From contig NZ_CP107935.1 in the NCBI RefSeq assembly GCF_036038375.1, forward strand, positions 6,076,001 through 6,140,000: a stretch of 64,000 nt of DNA, given 5' to 3'. Both the position numbers and the translations under genes were made by a program. A model generated the notes under the pieces. It was not told the DNA's origin, did no database searches, and saw only the letters and a list, made by a program, of their open reading frames with translations. The DNA is from Streptomyces sp. NBC_00414. Its GTDB lineage: Bacteria > Actinomycetota > Actinomycetes > Streptomycetales > Streptomycetaceae. Of this stretch, positions 39,065 through 46,997 are shown piece by piece (the stretch's first letter is position 1; each line of letters starts with the position of its first letter).

Positions 39065-39463
39065 ATGACCATGACTGATCCCATCGCAGACATGCTTACT
39101 CGTCTGCGTAACGCGAACTCGGCGTACCACGACGATGTCGCGATGCCACACAGCAAGATCAAGTCGCACATCGCGGAGATCCTCCAGCAGGAGGGCTTCA
39201 TCACCGGCTGGAAGGTCGAGGACGCCGAGGTCGGCAAGAAGCTCGTCCTCGAGCTGAAGTTCGGCCCGAACCGCGAGCGCTCCATTGCGGGCATCAAGCG
39301 GATCTCGAAGCCGGGTCTGCGTGTGTACGCGAAGTCCACCTCCCTGCCCAAGGTGCTCGGTGGCCTCGGCGTGGCGATCATCTCCACGTCGCACGGTCTC
39401 CTCACCGGACAGCAGGCCGGCAAGAAGGGCGTAGGCGGAGAAGTTCTCGCCTACGTCTGGTAG
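39065..39463 (+). CDS. rpsH: 30S ribosomal protein S8
   Basis: S8 (132 aa) is a primary 16S binder and the spc-operon repressor in E. coli. MTDPIADMLTRLRNANSAYH and the C-terminal ISTSHGLLTGQQAGKKGVGG are diagnostic. Start may be ATG 39065 (MTMTDP) or 39071. rplF follows after 24 nt. Confidence 0.99.
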   Translation: MTMTDPIADMLTRLRNANSAYHDDVAMPHSKIKSHIAEILQQEGFITGWKVEDAEVGKKLVLELKFGPNRERSIAGIKRISKPGLRVYAKSTSLPKVLGGLGVAIISTSHGLLTGQQAGKKGVGGEVLAYVW

Positions 39464-39487
39464 CGGAAGGGAACGGAGGAAACAGCT

Positions 39488-40027
39488 ATGTCGCGTATTG
39501 GCAAGCTCCCCATCACGGTTCCCGCCGGCGTGGACGTCACCATCGACGGCCGTACGGTACAGGTGAAGGGCCCCAAGGGCTCTCTCTCCCACACCGTCGC
39601 GGCGCCGATCGAGGTCGCCAAGGGTGAGGACGGCATTCTCAATGTCACCCGCCCGAACGACGAGCGTCAGAACAAGGCCCTCCACGGCCTGTCCCGCACG
39701 CTGGTGGCGAACATGATCACCGGCGTGACCACGGGTTACGTGAAGAAGCTCGAAATCAGCGGTGTCGGTTACCGCGTCCTGGCGAAGGGTTCCAACCTGG
39801 AATTCTCGCTCGGCTACAGCCACTCGATCACGGTCGAGGCGCCCGAGGGCATCTCGTTCAAGGTCGAGAACCCGACACACTTCTCGGTCGAGGGAATCGA
39901 CAAGCAGAAGGTCGGCGAGGTTGCGGCCAACATCCGCAAGCTGCGCAAGCCCGACCCGTACAAGGCCAAGGGCGTCAAGTACGAGGGCGAAGTCGTCCGG
40001 CGCAAGGTCGGAAAGGCGGGTAAGTAA
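39488..40027 (+). CDS. rplF: 50S ribosomal protein L6
   Basis: L6 (179 aa) lies at the base of the L12 stalk. SRIGKLPITVPAGVDVTIDG and the C-terminal RKPDPYKAKGVKYEGEVVRR are signatures. GGAGGAA precedes the ATG. rplR follows after 3 nt. Confidence 0.99.
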   Translation: MSRIGKLPITVPAGVDVTIDGRTVQVKGPKGSLSHTVAAPIEVAKGEDGILNVTRPNDERQNKALHGLSRTLVANMITGVTTGYVKKLEISGVGYRVLAKGSNLEFSLGYSHSITVEAPEGISFKVENPTHFSVEGIDKQKVGEVAANIRKLRKPDPYKAKGVKYEGEVVRRKVGKAGK

Positions 40028-40030
40028 GCC

Positions 40031-40414
40031 ATGGCATACGGTGTCAAGATTGCTAAGGGCGACGCTTACAAGCGTGCTGCCATCAAGCGACGTCACATCC
40101 GCATCCGGAAGCACATCTCCGGTACGGCTGAGCGGCCTCGCCTGGTCGTGACGCGCTCGAACCGCCACATCGTGGCCCAGGTCATCGACGACGCTAAGGG
40201 TCACACCCTCGCGTCGGCGTCCACCCTGGACACGACCATCCGCGGCGGCGAGAACGACAAGTCCGAGCAGGCCAAGTCGGTCGGCGCCCTGGTTGCCGAG
40301 CGCGCCAAGGCCGCCGGTGTCGAGGCTGTCGTATTCGACCGTGGTGGAAACCAGTACGCCGGGCGCATTGCCGCTCTGGCGGACGCCGCCCGCGAAGCCG
40401 GACTCAAGTTCTGA
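40031..40414 (+). CDS. rplR: 50S ribosomal protein L18
   Basis: L18 (127 aa) binds 5S rRNA. KRRHIRIRKHISGTAERPRL and VVFDRGGNQYAGRIAALADA are typical. It sits between rplF and rpsE. Confidence 0.99.
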   Translation: MAYGVKIAKGDAYKRAAIKRRHIRIRKHISGTAERPRLVVTRSNRHIVAQVIDDAKGHTLASASTLDTTIRGGENDKSEQAKSVGALVAERAKAAGVEAVVFDRGGNQYAGRIAALADAAREAGLKF

Positions 40415-40482
40415 GTCCTGCCCGTTCGCGCAGTGACTATTTGACGCTGCGTAGCTAGCGGAAACAGAGAGAGGTAATTCCA

Positions 40483-41085
40483 ATGGCTGGACCCCAGCGC
40501 CGCGGAAGCGGTGCCGGTGGCGGCGAGCGGCGGGACCGGAAGGGCCGTGACGGCGGCGCAGCTGCCGAGAAGACCGCGTACGTCGAGCGTGTCGTCGCGA
40601 TCAACCGCGTCGCCAAGGTCGTGAAGGGTGGTCGTCGCTTCAGCTTCACCGCGCTGGTCGTGGTGGGCGATGGTGACGGCACCGTCGGTGTCGGTTACGG
40701 CAAGGCCAAGGAGGTGCCGGCCGCGATCGCCAAGGGTGTTGAAGAGGCCAAGAAGCACTTCTTCAAGGTCCCCCGTATCCAGGGCACCATCCCGCACCCG
40801 ATCACGGGCGAGAAGGCTGCGGGCGTCGTCCTGCTCAAGCCTGCTTCCCCCGGTACCGGCGTTATCGCCGGTGGCCCGGTGCGTGCTGTCCTGGAGTGCG
40901 CCGGCGTTCACGACATCCTGTCGAAGTCGCTCGGCTCTTCCAACGCGATCAACATCGTGCACGCGACCGTGGCGGCCCTCAAGGGCCTGCAGCGTCCCGA
41001 GGAGATCGCGGCTCGCCGTGGTCTGCCCCTTGAGGACGTCGCCCCCGCGGCTCTCCTGCGTGCACGTGCGGGAGCGGGTGCTTAA
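40483..41085 (+). CDS. rpsE: 30S ribosomal protein S5
   Basis: S5 (200 aa) helps decoding accuracy. The N-terminal part is Gly/Arg-rich (RRGSGAGGGERRDRKGRDGG), then RVAKVVKGGRRFSFTALVVV and the C-domain VRAVLECAGVHDILSKSLGS. The GTG/ATG choice is clear (ATG 40483 after GAGAGAGG). rpmD follows after 2 nt. Confidence 0.99.
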   Translation: MAGPQRRGSGAGGGERRDRKGRDGGAAAEKTAYVERVVAINRVAKVVKGGRRFSFTALVVVGDGDGTVGVGYGKAKEVPAAIAKGVEEAKKHFFKVPRIQGTIPHPITGEKAAGVVLLKPASPGTGVIAGGPVRAVLECAGVHDILSKSLGSSNAINIVHATVAALKGLQRPEEIAARRGLPLEDVAPAALLRARAGAGA

Positions 41086-41087
41086 TC

Positions 41088-41270
41088 ATGGCCCAGCTCA
41101 AGATCACGCAGAAGAAGTCGTTCATCGGCAGCAAGCAGAACCACCGTGACACCCTTCGTTCGCTTGGTCTCAAGCGGATCAACGATGTGGTCGTCAAGGA
41201 GGACCGCCCCGAGTTCCGCGGAATGGTTCACACCGTCCGCCACCTCGTGACGGTTGAGGAGGTCGACTGA
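41088..41270 (+). CDS. rpmD: 50S ribosomal protein L30
   Basis: L30 (60 aa). KITQKKSFIGSKQNHRDTLR and LGLKRINDVVVKED are diagnostic. It is tightly packed between rpsE and rplO (2 nt on each side), as in other spc operons. Confidence 0.99.
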   Translation: MAQLKITQKKSFIGSKQNHRDTLRSLGLKRINDVVVKEDRPEFRGMVHTVRHLVTVEEVD

Positions 41271-41272
41271 TC

Positions 41273-41728
41273 ATGGCGGAGAACAACCCGCTCAAGATCC
41301 ACAACCTCCGTCCCGCCCCGGGCGCCAAGACCGCGAAGACGCGAGTCGGTCGTGGTGAAGCGTCCAAGGGTAAGACGGCCGGTCGTGGTACCAAGGGCAC
41401 GAAGGCCCGTTACCAGGTTCCGGAGCGCTTCGAGGGTGGCCAGATGCCCCTCCACATGCGTCTCCCGAAGCTCAAGGGCTTCCGGAACCCGTTCAAGACC
41501 GAGTACCAGGTCGTGAACCTCGACAAGCTGGCGTCGCTGTACCCGGAGGGTGGCGAGGTCACCGTCGAGGGGCTCGTCGCCAACGGTGCGGTTCGCAAGA
41601 ACAGCCTCGTCAAGGTCCTCGGCCAGGGCGAGCTCTCCGTGGCGCTGCAGGTGACGGTCGACGCCGTCTCCGGCTCCGCCAAGGAGAAGATCACCGCTGC
41701 CGGCGGTACCGTCACCGAGCTGATCTGA
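41273..41728 (+). CDS. rplO: 50S ribosomal protein L15
   Basis: L15 (151 aa) is a late 50S protein. LRPAPGAKTAKTRVGRGEAS, the glycine-rich loop and FEGGQMPLHMRLPKLKGF are typical. It is followed by a strong terminator-like hairpin, so secY may be largely separately transcribed. Confidence 0.99.
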   Translation: MAENNPLKIHNLRPAPGAKTAKTRVGRGEASKGKTAGRGTKGTKARYQVPERFEGGQMPLHMRLPKLKGFRNPFKTEYQVVNLDKLASLYPEGGEVTVEGLVANGAVRKNSLVKVLGQGELSVALQVTVDAVSGSAKEKITAAGGTVTELI

Positions 41729-41761
41729 TCACTTCAGGCAATTCGATGACTTGAGCGATCC

Positions 41762-41806
41762 CGACCGGGGATGCCCCACAAAAGGGGCATCCCCGGTTGG
41801 TCGTTC
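41762..41806 (+). terminator. Terminator after rplO
   Basis: A 14-bp perfect stem ACCGGGGATGCCCC (41764-41777) with GGGGCATCCCCGGT (41784-41797), AAAA-containing loop, then TGGTCGTTC. It lies between rplO and secY. Confidence 0.9.
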
Positions 41807-41888
41807 CTAGGGGAGCGGTGTCGCCGGTAAGGTGGCCTGCGCTGCTAATTTTCGGCCCTGTGTGCCGCCAGGGAACTCCAGGTGGCTC

Positions 41889-41917
41889 TTGACTGTTAGT
41901 CAGCTGTCCGTTACTTA
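41889..41917 (+). promoter_or_regulatory. secY promoter
   Basis: TTGACT (41889-41894), a 17-nt spacer, and TACTTA (41912-41917). It sits after the rplO terminator, giving secY-adk-map its own transcript with a short leader. Confidence 0.6.
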
Positions 41918-41977
41918 TTCGTCGCACCTCAAGACCGTCACCTCTGGCGCACTTGCGCGGGGGTCGCAGGAGGCACC

Positions 41978-43291
41978 GTGCTCACCGCGTTCGCCCGGGC
42001 GTTCAAGACGCCCGACCTGCGCAAGAAGCTGCTCTTCACGCTCGGCATCATCGTGGTTTATCGGGTGGGTACGCACATCCCGATCCCCGGTGTCGACTAC
42101 AAGAACGTCCAGATCTGTATCGACAACGCGAGCCAGAACCAGGGCCTGTTCGGTCTGGTCAACATGTTCAGCGGTGGCGCTCTGCTGCAGATCACGATCT
42201 TCGCACTGGGCATCATGCCGTACATCACGGCGAGCATCATTCTGCAGCTGCTGACCGTGGTGATCCCGCGCCTGGAAGCCCTCAAGAAGGAGGGCCAGTC
42301 AGGTACGGCGAAGATCACGCAGTACACCCGTTATCTGACAGTGGCACTGGCCATCCTGCAGGGCACCGGCCTGGTGGCCACCGCCCGCAGCGGCGCGCTC
42401 TTCACGAGCTGCCCGGTCGCCAGCCAGATCGTGCCGGACCAGTCGATCTTCGTCACCATCACGATGGTCATCACCATGACCGCCGGTACGGCCGTCGTCA
42501 TGTGGCTCGGTGAGCTCATCACCGACCGCGGCATCGGCAACGGCATGTCGATCCTGATGTTCATCTCGATCGCCGCCACGTTCCCGTCGGCTCTGTGGGC
42601 CATCAAGCAGCAGGGCAACCTGGCGGACGGCTGGATCGAGTTCGGCACCGTCATCGCGGTCGGCCTCGTCATGGTCGGCCTGGTGGTCTTCGTCGAGCAG
42701 GCTCAGCGCCGTATTCCGGTCCAGTACGCGAAGCGGATGATCGGCCGCCGGTCCTACGGCGGCACGTCGACGTACATTCCGCTGAAGGTCAACCAGGCGG
42801 GCATCATCCCTGTGATCTTTGCCTCGTCGCTGCTCTACATCCCGGCGCTGGTCGCTCAGTTCGCGGGTGGGACCTCGGGTTGGAAGACCTGGATCGAAAC
42901 GAACCTCACCAAGGGCGACCACCCGATCTACATCGCCACCTACTTCCTGCTGATCGTGTTCTTCGCCTTCTTCTACGTGGCCATCTCCTTCAACCCCGAA
43001 GAAGTCGCCGACAACATGAAGAAGTATGGTGGCTTCATCCCGGGCATCCGGGCCGGTCGGCCGACCGCTGAGTACCTGGGATACGTACTCAACCGGATCA
43101 CCTGGCCGGGTTCGCTGTATCTGGGCCTGATCGCTCTCGTACCGACGATGGCGTTGGTTGGTTTCGGGGCAAACCAGAACTTCCCGTTCGGTGGCACCAG
43201 CATCCTGATCATCGTGGGTGTCGGTCTGGAGACGGTGAAGCAGATCGAGAGCCAGCTCCAGCAGCGCAATTACGAAGGGTTCCTCCGCTGA
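41978..43291 (+). CDS. secY: Preprotein translocase subunit SecY
   Basis: SecY (437 aa) forms the protein-conducting channel of the Sec system. About ten membrane segments; signatures RVGTHIPIPGVD, TIFALGIMPYITASIILQLL (plug/TM2 area) and SYGGTSTYIPLKVNQAGIIP are present. GTG 41978 follows AGGAGG. The stop overlaps adk by 1 nt. Partners SecE (upstream of rplK) and SecG are outside the window. Confidence 0.99.
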   Translation: MLTAFARAFKTPDLRKKLLFTLGIIVVYRVGTHIPIPGVDYKNVQICIDNASQNQGLFGLVNMFSGGALLQITIFALGIMPYITASIILQLLTVVIPRLEALKKEGQSGTAKITQYTRYLTVALAILQGTGLVATARSGALFTSCPVASQIVPDQSIFVTITMVITMTAGTAVVMWLGELITDRGIGNGMSILMFISIAATFPSALWAIKQQGNLADGWIEFGTVIAVGLVMVGLVVFVEQAQRRIPVQYAKRMIGRRSYGGTSTYIPLKVNQAGIIPVIFASSLLYIPALVAQFAGGTSGWKTWIETNLTKGDHPIYIATYFLLIVFFAFFYVAISFNPEEVADNMKKYGGFIPGIRAGRPTAEYLGYVLNRITWPGSLYLGLIALVPTMALVGFGANQNFPFGGTSILIIVGVGLETVKQIESQLQQRNYEGFLR

Positions 43292-44001
43292 TGCGAATCG
43301 TCCTCGTCGGGCCGCCCGGGGCGGGCAAGGGAACGCAGGCCGCGTACCTCGCCCAGAACCTGTCGATCCCGCACATCTCCACGGGCGACCTCTTCCGTGC
43401 GAACATCAGCCAGCAGACGGATCTCGGCAAGCTGGCCAAGTCGTACATGGATGAGGGCAACCTCGTGCCGGACGAGGTCACCATCGCGATGGCCAAGGAC
43501 CGCATGGAGCAGCCGGACGCCGTGGGCGGCTTCCTGCTCGACGGCTTCCCGCGGAACGTGTCGCAGGCCGAGGCGCTGGACCAGGCCCTGAAGGCCGATG
43601 GTGTGGAGCTGGACGGGGTCCTCGACCTGGAGGTCCCCGAGGACGAGGTGGTCAAGCGCATCGCCGGCCGCCGCATCTGCCGCAATGATTCGAGCCACGT
43701 CTTCCACGTGACGTACAGCGCGCCGAAGAAGGAAGGCGTCTGCGACGTCTGCGGCGGCGAGCTGTACCAGCGCGACGACGACACCGAGGAGACCGTCCGC
43801 AAGCGCCTGGAGGTCTACCACACCCAGACCGAGCCGATCATCGACTACTACCGGGCCCAGGGCCTGGTCGTGACGATCACCGCGCTCGGCAAGGTGGACG
43901 AGGTCACCAAGCGTGCGATGGACGCCCTCAAGGTGCAGTCCGAGGGCAAGGACCAGAGCGACGAGGACAAGAACGACAGCCGGGGCGACGGCGACAAGTA
44001 G
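43291..44001 (+). CDS. adk: Adenylate kinase
   Basis: Adk (236 aa) interconverts ATP + AMP and 2 ADP. P-loop GPPGAGKGT at the N-terminus, GFLLDGFPRNVSQAEAL, and a long-type LID with Cys residues (RRICRNDSS ... GVCDVCGGELYQR) that may hold zinc. The C-terminus has an acidic/lysine tail (KDQSDEDKNDSRGDGDK) beyond the usual length. Coupled to secY by 1-nt overlap. Confidence 0.98.
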   Translation: MRIVLVGPPGAGKGTQAAYLAQNLSIPHISTGDLFRANISQQTDLGKLAKSYMDEGNLVPDEVTIAMAKDRMEQPDAVGGFLLDGFPRNVSQAEALDQALKADGVELDGVLDLEVPEDEVVKRIAGRRICRNDSSHVFHVTYSAPKKEGVCDVCGGELYQRDDDTEETVRKRLEVYHTQTEPIIDYYRAQGLVVTITALGKVDEVTKRAMDALKVQSEGKDQSDEDKNDSRGDGDK

Positions 44002-44102
44002 TCGTCCCGACCGGTTCGGCCGCGGTGCCCTCCCAGGGCGCCGCGGCCGTACTGTTGTGTACGTAACCCCATAGGCAGAGAAGACGGAGAGCGCGGGCCC
44101 CC

Positions 44103-44939
44103 ATGGTGCAGATCAAGACCCCCGAGCAGATCGCCAAGATGCGTGAGGCGGGCCTGGTCGTCGCCGCCGTCCACGCTGCGACGCGGGAAGCCGCGGTACC
44201 CGGTGCCACGACGCACGATCTCGACCAGGTCGCGCGCAAGGTGCTGGACGAGCACGGCGCGAAGTCGAACTTCCTGGGCTACGGCGGCTTCCCCGCCACG
44301 ATCTGCACCTCGGTGAACGAGGTCGTCGTCCATGGCATCCCGACCGAGGACGTCGTCCTGAAGGACGGGGACATCATCTCGATCGACGCGGGCGCGATCA
44401 TCGACGGCTGGCACGGGGACGCCGCGTACACGGCGTTCGTGGGTTCCGGTCACGCTCCGGAGCTGCTTGAACTGTCCCGGGTGACCGAGGAGTCGATGTG
44501 GGCCGGCATCGCGGCGATGAAGCTGGGGAACCGGCTCGTCGACGTCTCCCGGGCCATCGAGACGTACATCCGGCGTCAGCCGAAGCCCGGTGGGGGCAAG
44601 TACGGGATCGTCGAGGACTACGGCGGCCACGGCATCGGCACCGAGATGCACATGGATCCGCATCTGCTGAACTATGTCGAGCGGCGGCGGGGCAAGGGGC
44701 CGAAGCTGGTGGCCGGGTTCTGCCTGGCCATCGAGCCGATGGTTTCGCTGGGGACGCCTCGGACCGAGGTGCTCGCGGACGACTGGACCGTCATCACGAC
44801 GGACGGTACGTGGTCCTCGCACTGGGAGCACTCTGTCGCTCTGACGGATGAGGGGCCTCTTGTGCTTACGTCTCCCGACGGGGGCGCGGCGAAGTTGGCC
44901 GAGTACGGGATCACCGCGGCGCCCGATCCTTTGGCGTAG
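44103..44939 (+). CDS. map: Methionine aminopeptidase (type I)
   Basis: A 278-aa MetAP removes the initiator methionine from nascent proteins. Metal ligands are visible: Asp in IISIDAGAI, Asp in WHGDAAYTAF, His in GGHGIGTEMH, Glu in FCLAIEPM and Glu in HWEHSVAL. Length is normal for the actinobacterial type I enzyme without an extra N-terminal zinc domain. It ends the secY-adk-map group; a 456-nt repeat-filled gap follows. Confidence 0.98.
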   Translation: MVQIKTPEQIAKMREAGLVVAAVHAATREAAVPGATTHDLDQVARKVLDEHGAKSNFLGYGGFPATICTSVNEVVVHGIPTEDVVLKDGDIISIDAGAIIDGWHGDAAYTAFVGSGHAPELLELSRVTEESMWAGIAAMKLGNRLVDVSRAIETYIRRQPKPGGGKYGIVEDYGGHGIGTEMHMDPHLLNYVERRRGKGPKLVAGFCLAIEPMVSLGTPRTEVLADDWTVITTDGTWSSHWEHSVALTDEGPLVLTSPDGGAAKLAEYGITAAPDPLA

Positions 44940-45009
44940 GACGCCGGGCCCCTACCGGGGAGGGGTGCGCTCGGTGTGGCGGGCGGGTGTGGGTCGGTGA
45001 GGGCTGGTC

Positions 45010-45219
45010 GCGCCGTTCCCCGCGCCCCTGAAGACAAAAGATTGCGCCGTTCCCGCGCCCTGGAGGGGCTGCGGCCCTCCAAAGACATAAAGACTGCGCC
45101 GTTCCCCGCGCCCCTAGGAGGGCTGCGCCCCTCCGAAGGCAAAAGATTGCGCCGTTCCCCGCGCCCCTGGAAGGGCCGCGCCCCTGAAGACAAAGGACTG
45201 CGCCGTTCCCCGCGCCCCC
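45010..45219 (+). repeat. Array of five GCGCCGTTCCCCGCGCCCCT repeats
   Basis: Copies begin at 45010, 45044 (one C shorter), 45096, 45149 and 45200, about 34-53 nt apart. The links are similar, GAAGACAAAAGATT or variants, with GC-rich palindromic GGAGGG..CCCTCC segments. The unit recurs near 56.8 kb and 61.1 kb, and a GCGCAGTT variant near 48.1 and 48.8 kb. Intergenic repeat, not coding. Confidence 0.85.
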
Positions 45220-45395
45220 TGGAGATGTGCCCCTGCGGGGCGTGTCCCGCTTAGGGATCTTCTTCGTGGGGCAGACTTCTCGATTCGTCTTTCCGAGGGC
45301 CCTGGCGTAGACTGACTCGTCGGCTCTCGTGCATCCGCATGTCTGCATACGGTAAGCACGGAGTCGATCAAGGTAGTCGATTCGAAGGGCGAAGC
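45220..45395 (+). promoter_or_regulatory. infA promoter region
   Basis: TAGACT at 45308-45313 is a good -10; a matching -35 17-18 nt upstream is weak (TTCGTC or TCGTCT). The leader of about 80 nt runs to infA. The repeat array occupies the rest of this 456-nt gap after map. Confidence 0.4.
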
Positions 45396-45617
45396 GTGGC
45401 CAAGAAGCAAGGTGCCATCGAGATCGAGGGCACTGTCGTCGAGTCTCTTCCGAACGCCATGTTCAAGGTTGAGCTCCAGAACGGCCACCAGGTTCTGGCA
45501 CACATCAGCGGCAAGATGCGTATGCACTACATCCGCATCCTCCCTGACGACAGGGTCGTGGTGGAGTTGTCTCCGTACGACCTGACGCGTGGCCGGATCG
45601 TCTACCGGTACAAGTAG
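45396..45617 (+). CDS. infA: Translation initiation factor IF-1
   Basis: IF-1 (73 aa) is an OB-fold protein at the ribosomal A site during initiation. GAIEIEGTVVESLPNAMFKV and SPYDLTRGRIVYRYK are diagnostic. GTG 45396 is chosen to begin AKKQGAIEIEG; the preceding codons to 45339 are not IF-1-like. It heads infA-rpmJ-rpsM-rpsK. Confidence 0.99.
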   Translation: MAKKQGAIEIEGTVVESLPNAMFKVELQNGHQVLAHISGKMRMHYIRILPDDRVVVELSPYDLTRGRIVYRYK

Positions 45618-45674
45618 ATCTTGCCTGTGCCCCGCTTCCGCGGGGTGGTGGCACTGACCCGGAGAACCTCACTA

Positions 45675-45788
45675 ATGAAGGTCAAGCCGAGCGTCAAGAA
45701 GATCTGCGACAAGTGCAGGGTGATCCGCCGTCACGGCCGGGTCATGGTCATTTGCGAAAACCCGCGCCACAAGCAGCGCCAGGGCTGA
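45675..45788 (+). CDS. rpmJ: 50S ribosomal protein L36
   Basis: L36 is only 37 aa and easily missed. It reads MKVKPSVKKICDKCRVIRRH then GRVMVICENPRHKQRQG. The zinc motif is C-x2-C-x12-C-x4-H (Cys11, Cys14, Cys27, His32), so this is the zinc-containing type. CCGGAGAA lies upstream. A CCCCGC/GCGGGG hairpin sits between infA and it (45630-45645). Confidence 0.98.
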   Translation: MKVKPSVKKICDKCRVIRRHGRVMVICENPRHKQRQG

Positions 45789-45994
45789 CGCACGACCAAC
45801 CTTCTGCACCCGCAGAACTTCGCGCGACGCACGTACATGTTCATACGCAGAGCCCGGATCCACTGTTCACAGTGATCCGACACCCCCGGTCGGAGGCCGG
45901 GGACCCGATCCGTACCGAGTCTTCGCCCAAGAAGATGACGGCGGGCGGGAGCCGGTTCTGCGGAAGACCTCCGAACGACAACTGGAGCCATTGA
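45789..45994 (+). promoter_or_regulatory. rpsM leader with two hairpins
   Basis: A 206-nt gap. GGATC-C-ACTG/CAGT-GATCC (about 45856-45878) and CCCCGG/CCGGGG (45883-45902) form adjacent hairpins. Sequence here (CGACAC...GTCGGAGGC...GGGGAC) resembles the rpsJ leader element with the inner hairpin shortened. GGAG precedes the ATG at 45995. Confidence 0.5.
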
Positions 45995-46375
45995 ATGGCA
46001 CGCGTTTCCGGTGTTGACATCCCGCGCGAAAAGCGCGTGGAGGTTGCCCTCACCTACGTGTTCGGCATCGGCCGAACCCTCTCGCAGAAGACGCTGGCTG
46101 ACACCGGCGTCAACCCCAACACTCGCGTTCGTGACCTCTCCGAGGAGGAGCTGGTCCGGATCCGCGAGTACGTGGACGGCAACTTCAAGACCGAGGGTGA
46201 CCTCCGCCGTGAGGTTCAGGCCGACATCCGCCGCAAGGTCGAGATCGGCTGCTACCAGGGCCTGCGCCACCGTCGTGGCCTGCCCGTCCACGGCCAGCGC
46301 ACCAGCACGAACGCGCGTACCCGCAAGGGCCCGCGTCGCGCGATCGCCGGCAAGAAGAAGCCGGGCAAGAAGTAG
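45995..46375 (+). CDS. rpsM: 30S ribosomal protein S13
   Basis: S13 (126 aa) is in the 30S head and contacts P-site tRNA. ARVSGVDIPREKRVEVALTY and the tail GLPVHGQRTSTNARTRKGPR are family features. rpsK follows after 70 nt. Confidence 0.99.
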   Translation: MARVSGVDIPREKRVEVALTYVFGIGRTLSQKTLADTGVNPNTRVRDLSEEELVRIREYVDGNFKTEGDLRREVQADIRRKVEIGCYQGLRHRRGLPVHGQRTSTNARTRKGPRRAIAGKKKPGKK

Positions 46376-46445
46376 TCCTCAGCGGGACAACGCTTCATCA
46401 GCGGTCTTCGCTGTAGGACCGACCACCTCCCCGTAGGAGTTATAG

Positions 46446-46850
46446 ATGCCCCCCAAGGGTCGTCAGGGCGCTGCCAAGAAGGTGCGCCGCAAGGAAAAGA
46501 AGAACGTCGCTCACGGCCACGCGCACATCAAGAGCACGTTCAACAACACCATCGTCTCGATCACGGACCCCTCGGGCAACGTGATCTCCTGGGCCTCCGC
46601 CGGCCACGTCGGCTTCAAGGGCTCGCGCAAGTCCACTCCCTTCGCCGCGCAGATGGCCGCCGAGTCGGCCGCCCGCCGCGCGCAGGAGCACGGCATGCGC
46701 AAGGTTGACGTCTTCGTCAAGGGTCCGGGCTCCGGCCGCGAGACCGCGATCCGCTCCCTCCAGGCCACCGGCCTTGAGGTCGGCTCGATCCAGGACGTGA
46801 CGCCCACGCCGCACAACGGCTGCCGTCCGCCCAAGCGCCGTCGCGTCTGA
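46446..46850 (+). CDS. rpsK: 30S ribosomal protein S11
   Basis: S11 (134 aa) is on the 30S platform. AHGHAHIKSTFNNTIVSITD and the C-terminal DVTPTPHNGCRPPKRRRV are diagnostic. rpsD, usually next in other phyla, is absent, as in other Streptomyces. A 10-bp hairpin (46881-46912) precedes rpoA. Confidence 0.99.
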   Translation: MPPKGRQGAAKKVRRKEKKNVAHGHAHIKSTFNNTIVSITDPSGNVISWASAGHVGFKGSRKSTPFAAQMAAESAARRAQEHGMRKVDVFVKGPGSGRETAIRSLQATGLEVGSIQDVTPTPHNGCRPPKRRRV

Positions 46851-46880
46851 CGCACGGTTGTCTTAGTTTTTCCGGGGTTC

Positions 46881-46912
46881 GGGCGGTACGGCTCTTCGGA
46901 GGCGTGCCGCCC
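46881..46912 (+). terminator. Hairpin between rpsK and rpoA
   Basis: GGGCGGTACG (46881-46890) with CGTGCCGCCC (46903-46912), one wobble, 12-nt loop. It lacks a T tract, so partial attenuation rather than full termination is likely, allowing rpoA to be read from both upstream and local promoters. Confidence 0.5.
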
Positions 46913-46997
46913 GTACCCTTGCAGAAGTAACACATCGGGCTACCGCCCGGTGGCAAGGGCATCAAATAGTGGGTGCCCCTGACTGAAGGATCGCAGC

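Noticed and set aside
45010..45219. CRISPR array suggested by regular repeats
   Set aside because: The spacers are similar to each other, unequal in length, repeats recur at several loci, and no cas genes are present.
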